Assembly: GCA_963727955.1 (NCBI GenBank)
Contig: CAVSII010000010.1
Coordinates: 257,192-321,191 of the forward strand
DNA: 64,000 bases
Reading direction: 5' to 3'
Source of the DNA: Bog-756 sp963727955
GTDB lineage: Bacteria > Actinomycetota > Acidimicrobiia > Acidimicrobiales > RAAP-2
Both the position numbers and the translations under genes were made by a program. How positions within the stretch are numbered: the first letter of the stretch is position 1; every line of letters starts with the position of its first letter. The notes below the pieces were generated by a model, which did no database searches, was not told the DNA's origin, and was given only the letters and a program-made list of their open reading frames with translations. This document shows, piece by piece, positions 32,301 through 42,513 of this stretch.

Positions 32301-33219
32301 TTCCAGAATTCGAGCGTGTTGGTCACTCGGGACCAGTAGCTCGAAGGGGCCGACGGTGCCTCGGATCCGCTTGACCCGGAACCTCTGCTTTGTGAGGCGA
32401 CACCGGTTTGTGCCGAGACCGCGCTGCCGCTGCCGGCGTCGCTTCCGCCGCCGGCATTGCCCGAGGCACCCGGCGTTGTCGACCCTTCCGATGATGCCGA
32501 CGTCGAGGGGAGATTGGGATCAGGGGTCATATCGGGGGCGTTGGTCGGAGAAACAAGAGGCTGGCTCCCGGGATCTCCGGGCGTGGCTTGGCCCGCTGTG
32601 GCGGCGGCCAGTCCCGAAGGCGGGAGAACGTCATAGAGCGTCTGCCCAGGCATCACCATCTGGTAGTCCTGCCGGGCCAAACGATCGACGTCGGTGGTCG
32701 AATTGAGCTGGTGCTGCTGCTCGGCCAGCAGGCCGTTCTCGCTCTGCACCTTTTGGAGCTGGGCCGAGGTCGACGATAATTGACCGTGCTGTGCGAACAG
32801 CGCCGACAACGGAAAACTGGTCCCGAGAATGACGAGAGCGATGACCGCCGCCAGCGCCACCGGAATCCGGTTGCGGCGCACCCCGGGGGAGGTGGGGTTG
32901 CTGCTCGGACGTCCCTTTTTGGTAGGACCGGTGGTTCCACCCTTGCGCCTGACGGCCATACCCTTTGATCCGGCCTTGGCGGTGCCCTTCGACGACCGCT
33001 TTGGTCCGTCTTTGGCGGGGCCACTTCGGCCATCTCTCCACCAGAGAAGAGACCGGCCGGACGGAGCGGATAGACGCCTCGGCCGCTTGCCGCTCTTCGG
33101 CCGCCTGGTGTTCTTCGGTCGCCTGGTGCTCCTCGGCCGCTTGGCATCGGGTTTGCCCTTTTCGGACCGCGGGTTCCGAGTTCCCCGTGGTGAGCGGGCG
33201 CGGGAGTGGAGTCGCTTGC

Positions 33220-33223
<4 letters not shown>
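32297..33223 (-). CDS. FtsB/DivIC-like septum formation initiator protein
   Basis: 308 aa from GTG 33223, which overlaps the enolase TGA; TTG 33238 is also in frame. The N-terminal 110 residues are extremely basic and repetitive (RRPKNTRRPKSGKRPRR) and cytoplasmic. One membrane helix, IPVALAAVIALVILGTSFPL, is followed by a coiled coil LSSTSAQLQKVQSENGLLAE and DRLARQDYQMVMPGQTLYDV, the conserved DivIC block. A Ser/Gly/Pro-rich extracellular tail ends in YWSRVTNTLEFWK. It is expected to join the FtsL/FtsQ complex at the division septum. Both arms are much longer than in FtsB of other phyla. Confidence 0.88.
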
Positions 33224-34509
<1,286 letters not shown>

Positions 34510-34554
34510 GATGGGTGGTCGCTCCTGTCGACAGTGTCGCAAAAGCTACCACCG

Positions 34555-34569
34555 GGTACGGCCCGTACC
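34555..34569. promoter_or_regulatory. Palindrome GGTACGGCCCGTACC upstream of eno
   Basis: Perfect 7-bp arms around one base, 46 bases upstream of the enolase start. A further half-site CGTACC lies at 34586-34591. Candidate operator for the eno block; the regulator is unknown. Confidence 0.45.
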
Positions 34570-34615
34570 TGGGATTTCTTGGGGACGTACCTTCGGGTCG
34601 GGGCCCAACGCGGTA

Positions 34616-34656
34616 GGCATCGGGCGGTCGGCATCGGGCAGTCGGCATCGGTTCGG
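34616..34656. repeat. 14-bp tandem repeat GGCATCGGGCGGTC, about 2.9 copies
   Basis: Units begin at 34616, 34630 and 34644, the third diverging at its end. It lies between mazG and eno, upstream of the palindrome. No coding role. Confidence 0.65.
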
Positions 34657-34730
34657 AGGAGCCAACCTGGACAGTTGATAAATCGCCCGGCCGAACACCT
34701 CGGGCTGACGGACAGCCGAACCCGACGCGC

Positions 34731-36551
34731 TCAGTCAGTCCCGGTGTGCTCCGATCCGTCCCAGCCGCGCTCATCGATAGCCGCTCGGAATTTTGCCGCC
34801 CTGGCTCGGAGGGCCGTTTCTGGCTCAATACCGAGTGCCCGGGCCACGTTGACCATTGCGAACAAGAGTTCGCCCATGGCCTCGACTTTGTCATTTTCCC
34901 CGATGGCCTCCCGGTTGTCGGCCTCCGCGTCAACATCTCTGCCATCGCCGACATGGAGCTGGCCGCCACCTTCGGCATTGGGCCCCGCCGGGCCGGATTC
35001 TGACCGGTTGTCCGGCGAGATCGCCCCAGGGCCGCCGGACGGCACCAACCCGGCCATCCCGCTGGTCACCCTGGCGATGTCCTCAGAAACATCGGGGAGC
35101 TCCATGCCGATGGCACGGGCCTTGCGTTGCAGCTTCGCCGCCATGGCCAAGGCCGGAAGGGCCGACGGTATGCCCTCGGTGACCGTCGACCGGTTCTTTT
35201 CGGCCATCTTGAGCGCCTCCCAGCTACTGGCCACGTCACCGGGGGTCACCGCCGTTCCATCGCCGAAGACATGTGGGTGCCGCGCCACCAGCTTGTCGTG
35301 AACGCCGCGGGCCACATCGGCCAGATTGAAACGACCCTGCTCGGCTCCGAGCACGGCGTGGAAGTAGATCTGGAAGAGCAGATCGCCGAGCTCCTCCTCG
35401 AGATGGGCCACGGCCCGCTCGGTCGCCTCGCTGATGGCCTGCGTTGGATCCTGGTCCGTGTCGAGTGCAGCGCGCTCTGCGGCCGGTGGGTGGGTCCGGG
35501 CCGTGGCAGTGTCGGCGGCGGAGGCAGTGTCGGCGGCGGAGGCAGTGTCGGCGGCGGAGGCAGTGTCGGCGGCGGCAGTATCGACACCAGAGGCGGTGTC
35601 CAGAGCATCGCAGGCGGCGAGGGCGTCGATCGCCTCCAGCACTTCATAGGTCTCTTCGAGAAGGTGCCGGGCCAGCGAGCCGTGGGTCTGCTCGCGATCC
35701 CACGGACACTGGACACGCAGAGTGTGGACCAGCTCATCGAGGGCAAGGAGCTCGGCGCCCACCGGTGGGTGCAACTCCGGGATCCACAACGATGTGAGGT
35801 GATCGGGGTCAAACGACCGATCGAGCTCGTTCCAGGAGACGTCCCATACCTTTTCGTCGGCCAGTCCGAGATGGAAGAGAACCGTCACCTCCTCGGTCAC
35901 CGGGGACTCGACGGCCAGCTTGATATCGGACAACAGCTGCCTGTTCCAGCACTGGGCCACCAGAAGCGGCCCACGCTGCCCCGCCGCCTGCACGGCGAAG
36001 GTCTCGCCATCCACCAGTCGGAACCCGGCGGCTACCGGGTCCACCCCGAGGCGCGCCAGGGCGAGGTCGACGAACGACACCGACGGGTGCACCACCAGTT
36101 GGATCTCGCCGCCAACCACGGCCGGGACCTCTCGCAGCAGTGCGACCGTCCGTTCGGCGACGGAGGGTGAACCGGGGACGGCGTAGACCACAGGCTCCCG
36201 GCGGGCGGCCATGACGAGCTCGGCCACGATGGACTCGTACACCTCGGCGAAGTCGTCGGCTCCCTCGTAATGGTGGTCGAACGTCGGCACATCGGGATAT
36301 CTCCCTGACGCGGGATGCCGGGCGGTCCGGAGAAACACTGCCCCGCCCCGGGTCATGAGGGCATGCGTCTCCTGGGTGATGAGCTCGGGACCGGCCGGCC
36401 CGAGGCCGACGATGTCAATCCGTGGGGTGGCCGAGCGCCGAGGGGGAGCGGCCGGGGTTGACCGGAGGGGATCAGCCGGCAGAGGAGCTCGATCCGGCCG
36501 AACCGGCGGTGCCCGACGACTGGCCACCGGCCCCCGTGGCCCCGGTGGCAC
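34731..36551 (-). CDS. mazG: Tetrapyrrole methylase-like / MazG nucleotide pyrophosphohydrolase fusion
   Basis: 606 aa from ATG 36551; GTG 36527 also fits, and either overlaps the foldase gene. Residues about 43-265 resemble the SAM-dependent tetrapyrrole methylase domain of YabN-type proteins (IDIVGLGPAGPELITQET, VYAVPGSPSVAERTV). Residues about 275-606 are MazG: LRVQCPWDREQTHGSLARHLLEE, EEELGDLLFQIYFHA, ARHPHVFGDG, WEALKMAEKNR, and a second half ELLFAMVNVARALGIEPETALR. It hydrolyses NTPs, possibly damaged ones, to NMP. Two insertions are odd: an Ala/Asp/Thr repeat (35505-35576) in the first helix pair and a Gly-rich insert near residue 520. Confidence 0.9.
   Translation of the reverse strand: MPPGPRGPVASRRAPPVRPDRAPLPADPLRSTPAAPPRRSATPRIDIVGLGPAGPELITQETHALMTRGGAVFLRTARHPASGRYPDVPTFDHHYEGADDFAEVYESIVAELVMAARREPVVYAVPGSPSVAERTVALLREVPAVVGGEIQLVVHPSVSFVDLALARLGVDPVAAGFRLVDGETFAVQAAGQRGPLLVAQCWNRQLLSDIKLAVESPVTEEVTVLFHLGLADEKVWDVSWNELDRSFDPDHLTSLWIPELHPPVGAELLALDELVHTLRVQCPWDREQTHGSLARHLLEETYEVLEAIDALAACDALDTASGVDTAAADTASAADTASAADTASAADTATARTHPPAAERAALDTDQDPTQAISEATERAVAHLEEELGDLLFQIYFHAVLGAEQGRFNLADVARGVHDKLVARHPHVFGDGTAVTPGDVASSWEALKMAEKNRSTVTEGIPSALPALAMAAKLQRKARAIGMELPDVSEDIARVTSGMAGLVPSGGPGAISPDNRSESGPAGPNAEGGGQLHVGDGRDVDAEADNREAIGENDKVEAMGELLFAMVNVARALGIEPETALRARAAKFRAAIDERGWDGSEHTGTD
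35505..35576. repeat. Four 18-bp tandem repeats inside mazG
   Basis: Copies of GGCAGTGTCGGCGGCGGA at 35505, 35523, 35541 and 35559, identical but for the last base of the fourth. They encode AADTAS repeats within the MazG domain. The unit is a multiple of three, so copy changes keep the frame. Confidence 0.9.
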
Positions 36552-37686
36552 CGCTCACCCCGAGTGACGAGCTGGCCGTGCTGGCTGCCCCCGACAAAGC
36601 CGGCAGGAGGAACTTCGGCGGTGGGGAGGCGGGGGGAATGACGGCCAGACCTTTCCATGTCCCATACACAGGATCGACCGATATGTCCGAACGGTGGGCG
36701 AAGGCCACGATCTCCTTGCTCACCCTGTCGACGTTGCTCGCCGTCTCGAGGAGTTCACGTCGGACCACCGACTGGGCCGCGGACAGTGGCTCGACCGATT
36801 GGCTGGTGACTTCGTAGATGTACCACTGGCCGCTGCTCGAATCCTGCACGGGGGCGAGAGCCTTACCCACCTGGATCGACTGCTGTTCGAGTGCCTGCTC
36901 GACCTGGGCCTGGGTGAAGCTGCATCCCAGCGAACCGCCGTCGGCGGCCGTCTCGGTGTCGATCGACTTGGCCTTGGCCACCGAGGCGAAGGAGGCACCG
37001 GCATTGAGTTGGGCCACGGCCTGCTGGGCAGCGGCCTGACTGGCGGTGACGATCCGGCTCACGCAGGTCTGGGTGAACTGCGACAGGTTGCTGTTGTAGT
37101 ACTTGACCACAGCACTTTCGGAGAGATCGGCGCCGAGGGCCAGTAGTTTCTCGTCGATGGCCTGGTTCTTCACCTGGGCGGCGGCCACATCGGCCGGGAG
37201 TTCGGACAACAGCTGTGCGCCGCTGAGGGTGGCACCGCTGGGTTCCTGGCAGTAGGAGGTGGCGCCTTCCGACTCGGCCGTCTCCACCTGTTGGTTGATC
37301 TCGCCATCGAGGGTGGCTTCGAAATCAGACCTGGCAGTGACCAGATCGGCGGACAAGAGGGTGATGCCCTTGGTGGCGGCGTACTGCTGGGCCAGCAGGT
37401 CACTGACCTGGGACTGGAGCACGGTTCCGGCGAACTCGATGGTGTAGGTCCCCGAACCACCTGCTCCCTGGGCGGCGGCGGGACTCAGCTCGGTGTTCTC
37501 CAATTCGAGCAGGCAGCCCCCGGCCACCGTGGACTCGAGCACCTTGAGCTGGCTGTTGAGACTGGCCGTCGAGATGGTCTCCCCATTGGCCGAGGCCGCG
37601 GGAGGCACGACGTTGCAGGCCGAGGAGAGCCCGCCGGCACCCAGGATGGCGGCCGTCACGACGACCCCGGCGATAAGGCGTTTCAC
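36472..37686 (-). CDS. Exported parvulin-type peptidyl-prolyl isomerase / SurA-like foldase
   Basis: 404 aa from GTG 37686, seven bases after a TAGCAT -10 box. VKRLIAGVVVTAAILGAGGLSSAC is a signal peptide ending in a lipobox-like SSAC, so a lipoprotein is likely. A helical chaperone region (NGETISTASLNSQLKVLEST) precedes a parvulin domain: CVSRIVTASQAAAQQAVAQL, FASVAKAKSIDTETAADGGSLG, VGKALAPVQDSSSGQWYIYEV. The C-terminus is a Ser/Gly/Ala-rich tail. It would help fold exported proteins at the outer face of the membrane. The stop overlaps the mazG start region. Confidence 0.85.
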   Translation of the reverse strand: MKRLIAGVVVTAAILGAGGLSSACNVVPPAASANGETISTASLNSQLKVLESTVAGGCLLELENTELSPAAAQGAGGSGTYTIEFAGTVLQSQVSDLLAQQYAATKGITLLSADLVTARSDFEATLDGEINQQVETAESEGATSYCQEPSGATLSGAQLLSELPADVAAAQVKNQAIDEKLLALGADLSESAVVKYYNSNLSQFTQTCVSRIVTASQAAAQQAVAQLNAGASFASVAKAKSIDTETAADGGSLGCSFTQAQVEQALEQQSIQVGKALAPVQDSSSGQWYIYEVTSQSVEPLSAAQSVVRRELLETASNVDRVSKEIVAFAHRSDISVDPVYGTWKGLAVIPPASPPPKFLLPALSGAASTASSSLGVSGATGATGAGGQSSGTAGSAGSSSSAG

Positions 37687-37693
37687 GCCGGGG

Positions 37694-37699
37694 ATGCTA
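37694..37699 (-). promoter_or_regulatory. -10 box TAGCAT for the foldase/mazG unit
   Basis: TANNNT on the minus strand seven bases before GTG 37686; supports that start and a leaderless mRNA. Confidence 0.5.
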
Positions 37700-37827
37700 A
37701 CGGGTGGCGACGGGGAGCTCACTTCGCCGCATTTCGCCCGGGCTGGCCGGTTGTGGCCCGCCGGGCACCCACGGAACCCGGCCGGGGAGTCTGGTGGCTG
37801 AGCTGGCTGACCCTGGATCAATCGCCC

Positions 37828-40800
37828 TCACCGATCGGCCGGTATCAGCTCGGTGAGCAGGGCGACCAGGTCCGGGGCGAAGTCGGATCCTTCGGCAGGC
37901 AGGGGCATGGGCAGAAGCAGCCGATGCAGGTCAGCCTGAAAGGTGGCACCGGGAGCGAGACGGCGTAACCGCACCTCGGCCGAAGCGGGCAGCGAGATCG
38001 GCGACATCTTGACGGTGGCCCGGGGGCCACCCCCGGCGCCGACGGCGCGACCTCCAGAAGCACGACCCCCTGAAGCACGACCTCCTGAAGCACCACCACC
38101 GGCGGAACGCAGTCCGGAACCCATACCCGGCCGGGGCACGGCCACCGCCACGTCGGTGATCCCCAGTCGCAGGCACTCGACCCTCAAGCGGGCCACGTCG
38201 AGGAGGGCCTGTGCCGGGACAGGGAGGGGGCCGAAGCGATCCTCCCATTCGACCCGTACGTCGCTGATCTCGGCCTCGGTCTGCACCGCTGCCAGGCGCC
38301 GGTAGGCCTCGAGACGCACGTCCTCGGCAGCCACGTAGGTCACCGGGAGGTGGGCGGCGTCGGGCAGATCGAGTGACAGCTCGACCGGACGCGGGCGCGG
38401 CTCGCCTTTGAGCTCAGAGACGGCTTCGGACACCATCTGTACGTAGAGGTCGTAACCGATAGCGGCGATGTGGCCCGACTGGTCCCGCCCGAGGAGGTTG
38501 CCCGCTCCTCGGATCTGCAGATCACGAAGGGCGATCTTGAACCCGGAACCGAGTTCGTTGTGGTCACCGATGGTCCGGAGCCGCTCGTAGGCCTGCTCCG
38601 ACAGGACGCGGTCGATGGGATGGAACAGGTAGGCGTAGGCCCGCTGCCCGGCGCGGCCCACCCGACCCCTCAGCTGGTGGAGCTGCCCCAGCCCGAGCAG
38701 GTCGGCCCGGTCGACCACCAGGGTGTTGACCGTGGGCATGTCGATTCCCGACTCGATGATGGTGGTGCAGACCAGGACGTCGTAGGAACCCTCCCAGAAG
38801 TCGAGCACCACCTTCTCCAGCGTTCCTTCGTCCATCTGGCCGTGGGCCACGGCCACCCGGGCTTCGGGCGCCATCTTCCGGACCCGCTCGGCGGTGGCGT
38901 CGATGTCGTTGACCCGGTTGTGGACGTAGAACACCTGTCCTTCTCGGAGGAGCTCGCGCCTGATGGCCTCCGATGCCGCCCCCTCCTCGAACTCGCCGAC
39001 GTGGGTGAGGATCGGACGCCGAGCGGCCGGTGGTGTGTTGACCATGGACAGGTCGCGGATTCCGGTCAGTGCCATCTCGAGGGTGCGGGGGATGGGGCTG
39101 GCGGTCAGGGTCAGGACGTCCACCCCGTCGGCCAGGGCCTTGATCGACTCCTTGTGCCCGACCCCGAATCGCTGCTCCTCGTCCACCACCAGCAGGCCGA
39201 GCTTTTTGAAGCGGACGTCGCCGCCGAGCATCCGGTGGGTGCCCACCACCACGTCGACCGAACCGTCGGCCAAGCGGGAGAGTACCGACCGAGTCTGGGC
39301 CGGCGTGAGGAACCGACTGAGCATCTCCACCTTGACCGGGAAGGGCGCATACCGGTCGGCGAAAGTCTGGAAATGCTGGCTGGCCAGGAGGGTGGTGGGG
39401 ACCAGGACCGCCGCCTGAAATCCGTCCTGGACGGCCTTGAATACCGCCCGGATGGCCACTTCCGTCTTGCCGAATCCGACGTCGCCGCAGACCAGCCTGT
39501 CCATGGGCTGGGGCAGCTCCATGTCTGCCTTGACCTCTTCGATGGCCCGGAGCTGGTCCGAGGTCTCGACGAAGGGGAACGAGGATTCGAGCTCGGCCTG
39601 CCAGGGCGTGTCCGGCCCGAAGGCGTGCCCGGTGACCTGCAGCCGCCGGCGGTAGAGGGCCACCAGCTCCTCGGCGATCTCGTGAACAGCAGCGCGCGCC
39701 TTGGACCGGGCCCGTTGCCACTCCGACCCTCCGAGCCGGCTGACCGAGGGTGACTCGCCACCGGCATAGGGCGTGAGCTGTTCGATCTGGTCGGTGGGGA
39801 GATAGAGCTTGTCGTCGCCCCGGTACTCAAGGAGCAGGTAGTCGCGGGTGGCCCCGCCCATGGTCCGGGTCACCATGCCCCCGTACCGGGCCACCCCGTG
39901 CTGGCGGTGGACCACATAGCTCCCCGGTGAGAGGTCGTCGAAGAAGCCGTCCACCGGCCGGGCCCGGGCCCGGGCCTGGCGATGGGGTCGGCGTCGCCCG
40001 GTGACATCGGACTCGGCCAGAACGGCGATGCGCGACCCGGGCAGGACGAAGCCGCGATCGACGGCGGCGACCACGATGCGTGCACCGGTAGTGGTCAGGT
40101 CGACGGCTCCCGACCCGGTCTGACCCCCCGACCCAGCCCCCGTGGCCACCGGTACGGTGATGCCCTCGCCGGCCAGCACCCCCGACAGCCGCTCGGCCCC
40201 GCCGGATGTGGACGAGCAGAGGACGACCGCGTAACCCTCGCCGGTGAGCGTGGCCACCTGTGAGGCGAGCTTGGCACCGTCACCCAGGATGGGTTCCCAC
40301 CCTCGGCTCTCGATGGCGGGGACGTCGGGGCCCTCGGCCGAAGGGACCAGTGAGACAAGGCCGGCGCCGGTGCCGGCGAGCAGACGGTCGAAGGGGACAT
40401 GCAGCCGGGGAGCGTCCTCGCCGGCATCGAGCCCCCACGTGGCGGCCAGAGCATCGGCCAGGGCCGCCTCCTCTTCCAGCAGCTCGCCGGCACGGTCACG
40501 GACCCGGCGAGGCTCGACCAGGACCACCAGGGCGTCATCCCCCAGGAGGTCGGTCACCAATTCCTCCGACTCCACCAGCCAGGGCAGCCACGACTCCATC
40601 CCGTCGAACTGCTCACCGTCGGCCAGTCGCTCCCACTGATGCCTGCCCCACGGCGCGGTACCCACCAACGTGGCCGCCTGTTTGCGCATGGCCTCATCGG
40701 TGACCAACTCACGGCACCCGAAGATCTGCACCTCATCCAGATCGTCGATCGACCTCTGGTCGGCCACATCGAAACGGGTCAGCCGGTCGACCTCGTCACC

Positions 40801-41517
40801 CCACAGGTCGATGCGGACCGGGTTGTCGGTGGTCGACGGGAACACATCGACGATCCCGCCCCGCACGGCCAGCTCGCCACGGTGCTCCACGATCGACTCG
40901 CGCCGATAGCCCATGGTCACCAACCGGGAGACCAGCTCATCCACCGAGACCCTGTCCCGCGGACGCACCTCGACCGGACGGGCCGCCGTGCGCCATGGGC
41001 CTAGCCGCTGGAGCACCGCCTTGATGGGGGCCACGACGATCTCCGGTCCGGCGCCGTCGTCGGTGCGGTCCGGAGCACCATCCGGGCTTCCGTCGGTCCG
41101 CGCCCCGCCCAACTCCCACAACAGCCGGAGACGGCGACCCATGGTGGCCACGTCGGGGCTCACCCGCTCGAAGGGAAGGGTCTCCCATGCCGGGAACACG
41201 TGGATCCTTTGCCCTCCGGGGGCCGCCGGGGGCCGCCCGTCAGCGCCGACGCCGGAGGCGCGGTCAGCGCTGACCCCCTGGGCGATGTCCTGAGCCGGTC
41301 CATCGGTGAAGGCCGCCAGGTCATGGGCCAGTTGCTCGGCCGTGGCTCCCGTGGGAGTGATCACCAGTACCGGCCGCCGGCTACTGAGCCGGACCAGTCC
41401 GGCCAGCACAAAGGCCTGAGCCGGCGTGGCCACAGCCAAGGTGGCATTGGGCGCGCCAATGACCCGCGTCATGGCAGGCTCATTGCGAAGCAGGGGAGGA
41501 AGCGAGCGCAAGCTCAC
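37828..41517 (-). CDS. mfd: Transcription-repair coupling factor Mfd
   Basis: 1229 aa from GTG 41517, six bases after a TACCCT -10 box. Mfd removes RNA polymerase stalled at DNA damage and recruits UvrA. Domains in order: UvrB-homology part (FPAWETLPFERVSPD, GGIVDVFPSTTDNPVRIDLWGDEVD), CarD-like polymerase-binding domain (SYVVHRQHGVARYGGM), DEAD/RecG-like motor (MDRLVCGDVGFGKTEVAIRA, VLVPTTLLASQHF, LLVVDEEQRFGVGHKE, LTLTASPIPRTLEMAL, VCTTIIESGIDMPTVN, LGLGQLHQLRGRVGRAGQRAYAY) and the C-terminal TRCF domain. A Ser/Gly/Ala repeat insert (38048-38092) lies in the last domain. Transcribed alone, apparently. Confidence 0.98.
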   Translation of the reverse strand: MSLRSLPPLLRNEPAMTRVIGAPNATLAVATPAQAFVLAGLVRLSSRRPVLVITPTGATAEQLAHDLAAFTDGPAQDIAQGVSADRASGVGADGRPPAAPGGQRIHVFPAWETLPFERVSPDVATMGRRLRLLWELGGARTDGSPDGAPDRTDDGAGPEIVVAPIKAVLQRLGPWRTAARPVEVRPRDRVSVDELVSRLVTMGYRRESIVEHRGELAVRGGIVDVFPSTTDNPVRIDLWGDEVDRLTRFDVADQRSIDDLDEVQIFGCRELVTDEAMRKQAATLVGTAPWGRHQWERLADGEQFDGMESWLPWLVESEELVTDLLGDDALVVLVEPRRVRDRAGELLEEEAALADALAATWGLDAGEDAPRLHVPFDRLLAGTGAGLVSLVPSAEGPDVPAIESRGWEPILGDGAKLASQVATLTGEGYAVVLCSSTSGGAERLSGVLAGEGITVPVATGAGSGGQTGSGAVDLTTTGARIVVAAVDRGFVLPGSRIAVLAESDVTGRRRPHRQARARARPVDGFFDDLSPGSYVVHRQHGVARYGGMVTRTMGGATRDYLLLEYRGDDKLYLPTDQIEQLTPYAGGESPSVSRLGGSEWQRARSKARAAVHEIAEELVALYRRRLQVTGHAFGPDTPWQAELESSFPFVETSDQLRAIEEVKADMELPQPMDRLVCGDVGFGKTEVAIRAVFKAVQDGFQAAVLVPTTLLASQHFQTFADRYAPFPVKVEMLSRFLTPAQTRSVLSRLADGSVDVVVGTHRMLGGDVRFKKLGLLVVDEEQRFGVGHKESIKALADGVDVLTLTASPIPRTLEMALTGIRDLSMVNTPPAARRPILTHVGEFEEGAASEAIRRELLREGQVFYVHNRVNDIDATAERVRKMAPEARVAVAHGQMDEGTLEKVVLDFWEGSYDVLVCTTIIESGIDMPTVNTLVVDRADLLGLGQLHQLRGRVGRAGQRAYAYLFHPIDRVLSEQAYERLRTIGDHNELGSGFKIALRDLQIRGAGNLLGRDQSGHIAAIGYDLYVQMVSEAVSELKGEPRPRPVELSLDLPDAAHLPVTYVAAEDVRLEAYRRLAAVQTEAEISDVRVEWEDRFGPLPVPAQALLDVARLRVECLRLGITDVAVAVPRPGMGSGLRSAGGGASGGRASGGRASGGRAVGAGGGPRATVKMSPISLPASAEVRLRRLAPGATFQADLHRLLLPMPLPAEGSDFAPDLVALLTELIPADR
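38048..38092. repeat. Three 15-bp tandem repeats inside mfd
   Basis: CGACCTCCAGAAGCA, CGACCCCCTGAAGCA and CGACCTCCTGAAGCA follow at 38048, 38063 and 38078, encoding ASGGR on the minus strand. The insert falls between structured parts of the C-terminal domain. Confidence 0.85.
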
Positions 41518-41523
41518 AGGCCC

Positions 41524-41529
41524 AGGGTA
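41524..41529 (-). promoter_or_regulatory. -10 box TACCCT for mfd
   Basis: TANNNT on the minus strand six bases before GTG 41517; decides between this and the longer open frame to 41574. Confidence 0.5.
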
Positions 41530-41757
41530 CCGGGACCGAAGCCGGCTCTCAGCGGTGCCGGGGCTCTGACCCATGCCGGCGCTGAGTAGTGCCGGAGCTC
41601 CGACGGGAACCGTCGGGCGGTAAGCCAGAGAACGGCCGCCCAGACCGGGATCACCGGCAGCCGGTGGACCCGCAAACCGCCAAAGTGCCGTAGGGCCCGG
41701 TGAGGCCGGTCACCGGGACGGCCACGCCGTTGCAATGCACAACTACCCCGCCACCAC

Positions 41758-42462
41758 TCAACCGGCCGCGTTCACTCGGTTCATGGCCGCTTCGGGGCCA
41801 GCGGTAACGATGAGCTCGACGGCATCGGCCGCTTCCTCGATGGCTGCTTCCAGCACAGCCCTTTCGGCGGCACCCGGGCGTTTGAGCACATAATCCGCCC
41901 CCGGCTGGCGCCCCGGCGGCTTGCCGATGCCGACGCGCACACGCAGGTACCCGTTGTCGTGCAGATGGCTGTCTATCGACTTGAGCCCGTTGTTGCCGGC
42001 CGAGCCACCGCCCGCCTTGACCTTGACCCGGCCAGAGGGAAGGTCGAGCTCATCGTGGACGACGATGAGACGACCACTGATGCCGGCGTAGGAGGTCTGG
42101 GAAGGCGACCGAGCCGCATGGTTGTCATCGGCCGGCTGGACGCCGGGCTCGGCCGACGGTCCGGGCGGACCGGTGGGGCCGCCCGACGGCAGATCACCGT
42201 GGTCGAGCTGATCGATACCCGCTCGTCGGACAAGCGGGGCCACAGCGCGGCCGGACTCGTTCATGAATGTCTGGGGAACGGCGACCATCACCCTGTGCCC
42301 CCCTATCCGGATTTCGCAGGCCAGTGCATGGAGCCCCTTCTCCGGCCTGAGGCGACCCTGGTAACGGTCGGCGAGGACGGCGGCCACATCGGCACCCATA
42401 TTGTGCCGACTTCCCACGAATTCGATTCCGGGATTGCCGAGGCCGACAACCAGGTAATCCAC
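41758..42462 (-). CDS. pth: Peptidyl-tRNA hydrolase with internal insertion
   Basis: 234 aa from GTG 42462, with AGAGGAA upstream. It recycles tRNA from prematurely released peptidyl-tRNA. Motifs: LVVGLGNPGIEFVGSRHNMG (catalytic His20), PQTFMNESGRAVAPL, LIVVHDELDLPSGRVKVK, GGGSAGNNGLKSID, LRVRVGIGKPPGR and YVLKRPGAAER. Residues about 85-127 are a Pro/Gly/Ser-rich insert absent from the 190-residue family norm; it sits just before the HDELD strand. It follows rplY by 51 bases, a pairing common in bacteria. Confidence 0.95.
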   Translation of the reverse strand: MDYLVVGLGNPGIEFVGSRHNMGADVAAVLADRYQGRLRPEKGLHALACEIRIGGHRVMVAVPQTFMNESGRAVAPLVRRAGIDQLDHGDLPSGGPTGPPGPSAEPGVQPADDNHAARSPSQTSYAGISGRLIVVHDELDLPSGRVKVKAGGGSAGNNGLKSIDSHLHDNGYLRVRVGIGKPPGRQPGADYVLKRPGAAERAVLEAAIEEAADAVELIVTAGPEAAMNRVNAAG

Positions 42463-42513
42463 CGGTGTTCCTCTTCGGGGGCCCTCCGACGGGCGCCGGT
42501 GGCGGAGCAGGAT

